NCBI RefSeq assembly: GCF_012926615.1
Contig: NZ_JABBNU010000007.1
Span: 62,001-126,000, forward strand
Source of the DNA: Marinigracilibium pacificum
GTDB taxonomy: Bacteria; Bacteroidota; Bacteroidia; Cytophagales; Cyclobacteriaceae
Direction: 5' to 3'
Length of the DNA stretch: 64,000 nucleotides
Made by a program: the position numbers and the translations under genes. A model generated the notes under the pieces. That model was not told the DNA's origin, made no database searches, and was given only the letters and a program-made list of their open reading frames with translations. Below, piece by piece: positions 61,018 to 64,000 of this stretch. Each line of letters begins with the position of its first letter. Within the stretch, counting starts at the first letter, position 1.

Positions 61018-62597
61018 AAAATCTATTGTCATTTTTTCTCATTTTAATTGCTACGATTTCAATTTATTCTAAAGAGAAATCAGATTTTGAATTTCTTGAT
61101 GATATTACAAATGAGAAAAAGATTGATTTACTCCACCCTGAAAGTGCCTATTTTTTAGATGAAGGACCATTTGTTTTGGATATGCAGGATTATTTTGATC
61201 AGAATAAGGATAGTCTGATAATAGAAGCATATGGGCTAGAAACTATTCCTCAAAAGAGATATGTAAAACTTAACGGTACCAGGCATGAAAAGATCAAGGT
61301 CAGGGTTGGTTCAGGAGATAATGCGATTACAAAATCATTTTACTTAATCAAAAAGCGCCCTTTAGTTCAAAATGATGCAGTTGTCTTTGGTTTGCTGATG
61401 TTTATTTTGGGAATGATTTTTTATACATCAGGAAGTAAAAAACCAGCCTTCAAGAAGTTTTATTCCGTAATTCCTGCATTATTGCTTTGTTATTTTATAC
61501 CATCGTTATTAAGCTTATTTAATATCGTTAATGCTTCATTATCAAATGTTTATTATGTAGCATCAAGGTTTATGCTACCTGCAGGACTGGTGTTGCTTAC
61601 TATAAGCATTGACTTTAAAGAAGTGATTAAATTAGGGCCAAAGGCGCTTATAATGTTTTTTACAGCTACAATCAGTATAATAATCGGTGGTCCAATAGCG
61701 CTATGGATTGCCTATTCACTATTTCCAGGGTTAATTGGAGAAGAATTCTTTGATTCTTTATGGAGAGGGATGTCAACAATTGCAGGTTCCTGGATAGGAG
61801 GGGGTGCAAATCAGGCTGCAATGTATGAGGTATTCAAACCTAGTGGAAGGTTGTATTCTGTGATGATTGCCGTTGATGTTTTAGTAGCAGAACTGTGGAT
61901 GGCATTTTTGTTAATTGGAGCAGCAAGAACAAATATTTTAGATAGAAAATTAAAAGCTGATACAACTGCCATCGATAATCTGAAAAAGAAGATGGAAGAT
62001 TTTAGTCTTTCAGTAGCTAAAATCCCTACTTTTAGAGATCTGATATTGATTTTGGCTGTTGCTTTCTCTGCTGTTGCTGTTGGTCATTTAATGGCGGATT
62101 TCTTTGCTCCGTGGTTTTCAGAACACCTTCCTGAATTGAGCAAAAAGATGAGTTTGGGTTCAGCATTTTTCTGGTTAATTATTGTAACGACAACCATCGG
62201 TTTTGTACTATCATTTACCCGAGTAAGAGAGTTAGAAGGTGCCGGAGCTAGTAAGGTTGGAAGTGTATTTATATACATATTGGTAGCTACAATTGGTATG
62301 CAAATGGATATAGCTGCAGTTGTTGAATATCCTCAATATTTTTTAATAGGATTAATATGGATGATATTCCATGTTGTGATATTAATGGTTGTTGCCAAAC
62401 TTATTAAAGCACCGTTTTTCTTTGTTGCTGTAGGCAGTAAAGCAAATATTGGTGGTGCAGCTTCTGCACCGGTAGTTGCAGCTGCTTTCCATCCGTCATT
62501 AGCTCCTGTTGGAGTATTACTGGCAGTATTGGGATATGCTTTGGGTACTTATGGTGCTTATATATGTGCATTATTGATGCAAGCCATAACTGGTTAG
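61014..62597 (+). CDS. DUF819 membrane protein with an added N-terminal periplasmic domain
   Basis: A 527-residue protein with a signal peptide (MKNLLSFFLILIATISIYS) and a roughly 100-residue soluble region (about 20-115, SYFLDEGPFVLDMQDYF-like strands ending in KSFYLIKKRPL). A DUF819 domain of about eleven hydrophobic helices (about 120-527) follows. Typical segments are WRGMSTIAGSWIGGGANQAA and GSKANIGGAASAPVVAAAFH, resembling the symmetrical gates of transporters. DUF819 has no established substrate. Most family members I know lack the extra periplasmic part, so this architecture is uncommon. The start overlaps the NUDIX stop. Confidence 0.83.
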   Translation: MKNLLSFFLILIATISIYSKEKSDFEFLDDITNEKKIDLLHPESAYFLDEGPFVLDMQDYFDQNKDSLIIEAYGLETIPQKRYVKLNGTRHEKIKVRVGSGDNAITKSFYLIKKRPLVQNDAVVFGLLMFILGMIFYTSGSKKPAFKKFYSVIPALLLCYFIPSLLSLFNIVNASLSNVYYVASRFMLPAGLVLLTISIDFKEVIKLGPKALIMFFTATISIIIGGPIALWIAYSLFPGLIGEEFFDSLWRGMSTIAGSWIGGGANQAAMYEVFKPSGRLYSVMIAVDVLVAELWMAFLLIGAARTNILDRKLKADTTAIDNLKKKMEDFSLSVAKIPTFRDLILILAVAFSAVAVGHLMADFFAPWFSEHLPELSKKMSLGSAFFWLIIVTTTIGFVLSFTRVRELEGAGASKVGSVFIYILVATIGMQMDIAAVVEYPQYFLIGLIWMIFHVVILMVVAKLIKAPFFFVAVGSKANIGGAASAPVVAAAFHPSLAPVGVLLAVLGYALGTYGAYICALLMQAITG

Positions 62598-62604
62598 ATA
62601 TCAC

Positions 62605-62633
62605 TTGACAGATTTTAGGGGTTTTAGTATAAA
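62605..62633 (+). promoter_or_regulatory. Sigma-70-like promoter sequence (TTGACA-17-TATAAA)
   Basis: TTGACA (62605-62610) and TATAAA (62628-62633) are separated by 17 bases, 41 bases before the ATG at 62675. This is the enterobacterial pattern and not the TAnnTTTG type seen elsewhere in the window, so it may be chance. Confidence 0.3.
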
Positions 62634-62674
62634 ATCTATTGAACATTTAAAGATCTAATTCCGTTTTATGGGAT

Positions 62675-62935
62675 ATGAGTAAAAAAGATGCTGTAAAACA
62701 TTTTGCTTTTGTATGTAGCGGAAAGTCATGCAAGAAGTGTGGAAGTAAGGAGTTAGAGAAGAGTTTATCTCATGCGGCTAAAAAACATGACTTGAAGGGT
62801 AAGTTCAAGGTTATTAATACAAAATGTACAGGCAGATGTAAAGAGTCTCCGGTAATGATAATCAAAGATCACTGGCATGTGATGGTGAAACCGGAAGACG
62901 GAGAAAAGTATTTAAAAAAGTATATTTTACAATAA
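62675..62935 (+). CDS. Thioredoxin-like [2Fe-2S] ferredoxin-domain protein
   Basis: An 86-residue cytoplasmic protein with the pattern of thioredoxin-like [2Fe-2S] ferredoxins (NuoE/CooC-type). The cluster Cys residues are in VCSGKSCKKCGS (about 14-25) and NTKCTGRCKESP (about 48-59), and CxGRC is a family hallmark. A late HVMVKPEDGEKYLKKY resembles the C-terminal part of such domains. The physiological partner is unknown; it may carry electrons or sense redox. It is separately transcribed and ends before a terminator shared with aconitase. Confidence 0.85.
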   Translation: MSKKDAVKHFAFVCSGKSCKKCGSKELEKSLSHAAKKHDLKGKFKVINTKCTGRCKESPVMIIKDHWHVMVKPEDGEKYLKKYILQ

Positions 62936-62936
62936 T

Positions 62937-62962
62937 AAAAGGGATCGTTTTCGATCCCTTTT
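62937..62962. terminator. Bidirectional terminator between the ferredoxin-like gene and aconitase
   Basis: AAAAGGGATCG and CGATCCCTTTT form a perfect eleven-base-pair stem around TTTT. Confidence 0.92.
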
Positions 62963-62992
62963 CTATTTATTAATGATTCTTGTAAATTATCT

Positions 62993-64000
62993 TTATGCGT
63001 TTTGCTTCTTGATAAGATTAAGTGCAGAACCTGCCTTAAACCACTCAATCTGACCTTCATTGTAAGTATGGTTAGTTACAATTGTGTCTGTAGATCCATC
63101 AGCATGGGTAAGCTTTAAAGTTAAAGGCTTACCAGGTGCAAATGACTCAAGATCAATGATATCGATAGTGTCATCTTCCAGAATCTTATCATAATCACTT
63201 TCGTCTGCAAAAGTAATACCTAACATACCTTGCTTTTTAAGGTTAGTTTCGTGAATTCTGGCAAATGATTTAACTAGAACAACTCTAACGCCAAGGTGAC
63301 GAGGCTCCATCGCAGCATGCTCTCTTGAAGAACCTTCACCGTAGTTGTGATCACCAACAACAATTGAAGGAATACCTTCAGCTTTGTAATGGCGAGCTAC
63401 CTGAGGAACACCATTGTATTCACCAGAAATCTGATCTTTAACTGTATCTGTTTCATCATTGAAGAAGTTAACAGCACCAGTTAAAAGATTGTTAGAAATG
63501 TTGTCAAGGTGACCTCTGTATTTTAACCAAGGGCCAGCCATAGAGATATGGTCTGTAGTACATTTTCCTTTAGCCTTGATTAAAAGCTTCATTCCAGTAA
63601 TGTTTTTACCATCCCAAGGCTGGAAAGGAGAAAGAAGTTGTAATCTGTCACTATCAGGACTTACAATTACTTCTACTCCGCTGCCATCTTCAGCAGGAGC
63701 CTGGTATCCAGCATCCTCAACAGAAAAACCTTTAATTGGTAATTCAATACCTTTAGGTTCAGGTAACTTCACATCTTCACCCGCTTCATTTTTCAATGTA
63801 TCAGTCATTGGGTTGAATGTCAGGTCACCAGCAATTGCAAATGCAGTTACGATTTCCGGAGAAGCAACAAATGAGTGAGTGTTTGGATTACCGTCGTTTC
63901 TTTTAGCAAAGTTTCTGTTGAAAGAAGTGATAATAGAGTTCTTTCTTGTCGGGTCATCAGTATGACGTGCCCACTGACCGATACAAGGTCCACAAGCATT
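62993..64000 (-). CDS. Aconitate hydratase, C-terminal part (5' end outside window)
   Basis: Isomerises citrate to isocitrate in the citric-acid cycle and feeds the glyoxylate shunt encoded at 49.6-52.5 kb. I read 335 in-frame residues from the window edge to the stop; the true start is not in the window, and the internal ATG near 63808 is not a start. Visible motifs are ACGPCIGQW at the edge (two [4Fe-4S] ligands), [20 protein letters not shown], and the swivel-domain [13 protein letters not shown]. These resemble the mitochondrial-type aconitase. The terminator at 62937-62962 ends it. Confidence 0.95.
   Translation of the reverse strand, partial: NACGPCIGQWARHTDDPTRKNSIITSFNRNFAKRNDGNPNTHSFVASPEIVTAFAIAGDLTFNPMTDTLKNEAGEDVKLPEPKGIELPIKGFSVEDAGYQAPAEDGSGVEVIVSPDSDRLQLLSPFQPWDGKNITGMKLLIKAKGKCTTDHISMAGPWLKYRGHLDNISNNLLTGAVNFFNDETDTVKDQISGEYNGVPQVARHYKAEGIPSIVVGDHNYGEGSSREHAAMEPRHLGVRVVLVKSFARIHETNLKKQGMLGITFADESDYDKILEDDTIDIIDLESFAPGKPLTLKLTHADGSTDTIVTNHTYNEGQIEWFKAGSALNLIKKQNA

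Noticed and set aside
62993-63808. Aconitase read as a short protein starting at 63808
   Set aside because: The same frame continues upstream to 64000 and contains the ACGPCIGQW cluster-binding motif, so the gene is cut by the window.
63576-63878. Open frame opposite aconitase
   Set aside because: Shadow of a conserved gene whose frame runs to the window edge.

Overview
The window is an AT-rich chromosomal segment from a member of the Bacteroidota, most likely a gliding, probably marine, Cytophagales-type bacterium. The evidence is the many promoters of the Bacteroidota TAnnTTTG (-7) type, two secreted proteins with the type IX secretion type-B (CHU_C / 'gliding motility-associated') C-terminal domain, a PorP/SprF protein, an IPExxxVDY-family protein, and the near absence of Shine-Dalgarno sites. 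The species cannot be named from the sequence. Gene density is high and no gene-free stretch exceeds about 250 bases. I see no tRNA, rRNA, CRISPR array, insertion sequence, prophage or attachment site. This is core-genome content, with the unusual features lying in regulation and protein architecture.

Layout. 1-1640 (-): a GT2 glycosyltransferase and an ECF sigma factor, which is cut by the window edge. 1767-4877 (+): tgt, an LptF/G-type permease and an EamA transporter. 4956-5309 (+): an NTF2-like protein behind an 18-bp palindrome. 5340-7025 (-): ispE and fabI. 7082-9786 (-): a helix-hairpin-helix/beta-barrel protein and a second putative outer-membrane protein. 9837-11892: a MORN-repeat protein facing a POTRA/Omp85-like protein. 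11989-17410 (+): hybrid histidine kinase, response regulator, small unknown protein, PhnP-like hydrolase and NFACT (RqcH-like) protein. 17433-19295 (-): pyk and an IPExxxVDY protein. 19541-24590 (+): acpP, fabF, rnc, nadE and miaA, converging on pfkA. 25687-30942: a GT4 glycosyltransferase, a polysaccharide flippase and a YfhO-like membrane protein. 31114-35472: ffh, pdhB, and an OmpA-like/TPR lipoprotein. 35601-42011: a small PspC-like gene and a five-gene minus-strand run of hisS, hutH, T9SS cargo, ybaB and GT2. 42228-46999: a basic mini-protein, a phosphoesterase, an AlkD-like protein, a DUF5916 protein and an iodotyrosine-deiodinase-like flavoprotein. 47097-52551: a TPR lipoprotein, and a short-chain-fatty-acid-type regulator divergent from aceB-aceA. 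52680-53655: a small unknown protein and ferritin. 53707-60180 (-): a T9SS adhesin/SprF/OmpA triad. 60367-64000: a NUDIX CoA pyrophosphatase, a DUF819 protein with an added periplasmic domain, a [2Fe-2S] protein and the C-terminal part of aconitase.

How the genes work together. The glyoxylate shunt (aceB, aceA) is probably controlled by the divergent regulator through a cluster of five TTTTCGCTAT-like sites lying between them. Ferritin and the preceding unknown gene share an almost identical 18-bp inverted repeat and probably one (iron-responsive?) regulator. The adhesin, its SprF-like partner and an OmpA-family protein form a surface-adhesion/gliding unit secreted by a type IX system encoded elsewhere. 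Several cell-envelope genes (LptF/G, Omp85-like, YfhO, flippase, glycosyltransferases) are scattered among housekeeping genes. No complete, clearly new multi-gene system was found. The strongest candidates for follow-up are the two operator families, the deiodinase homologue, the HhH-barrel pair and the apparently leaderless promoters.
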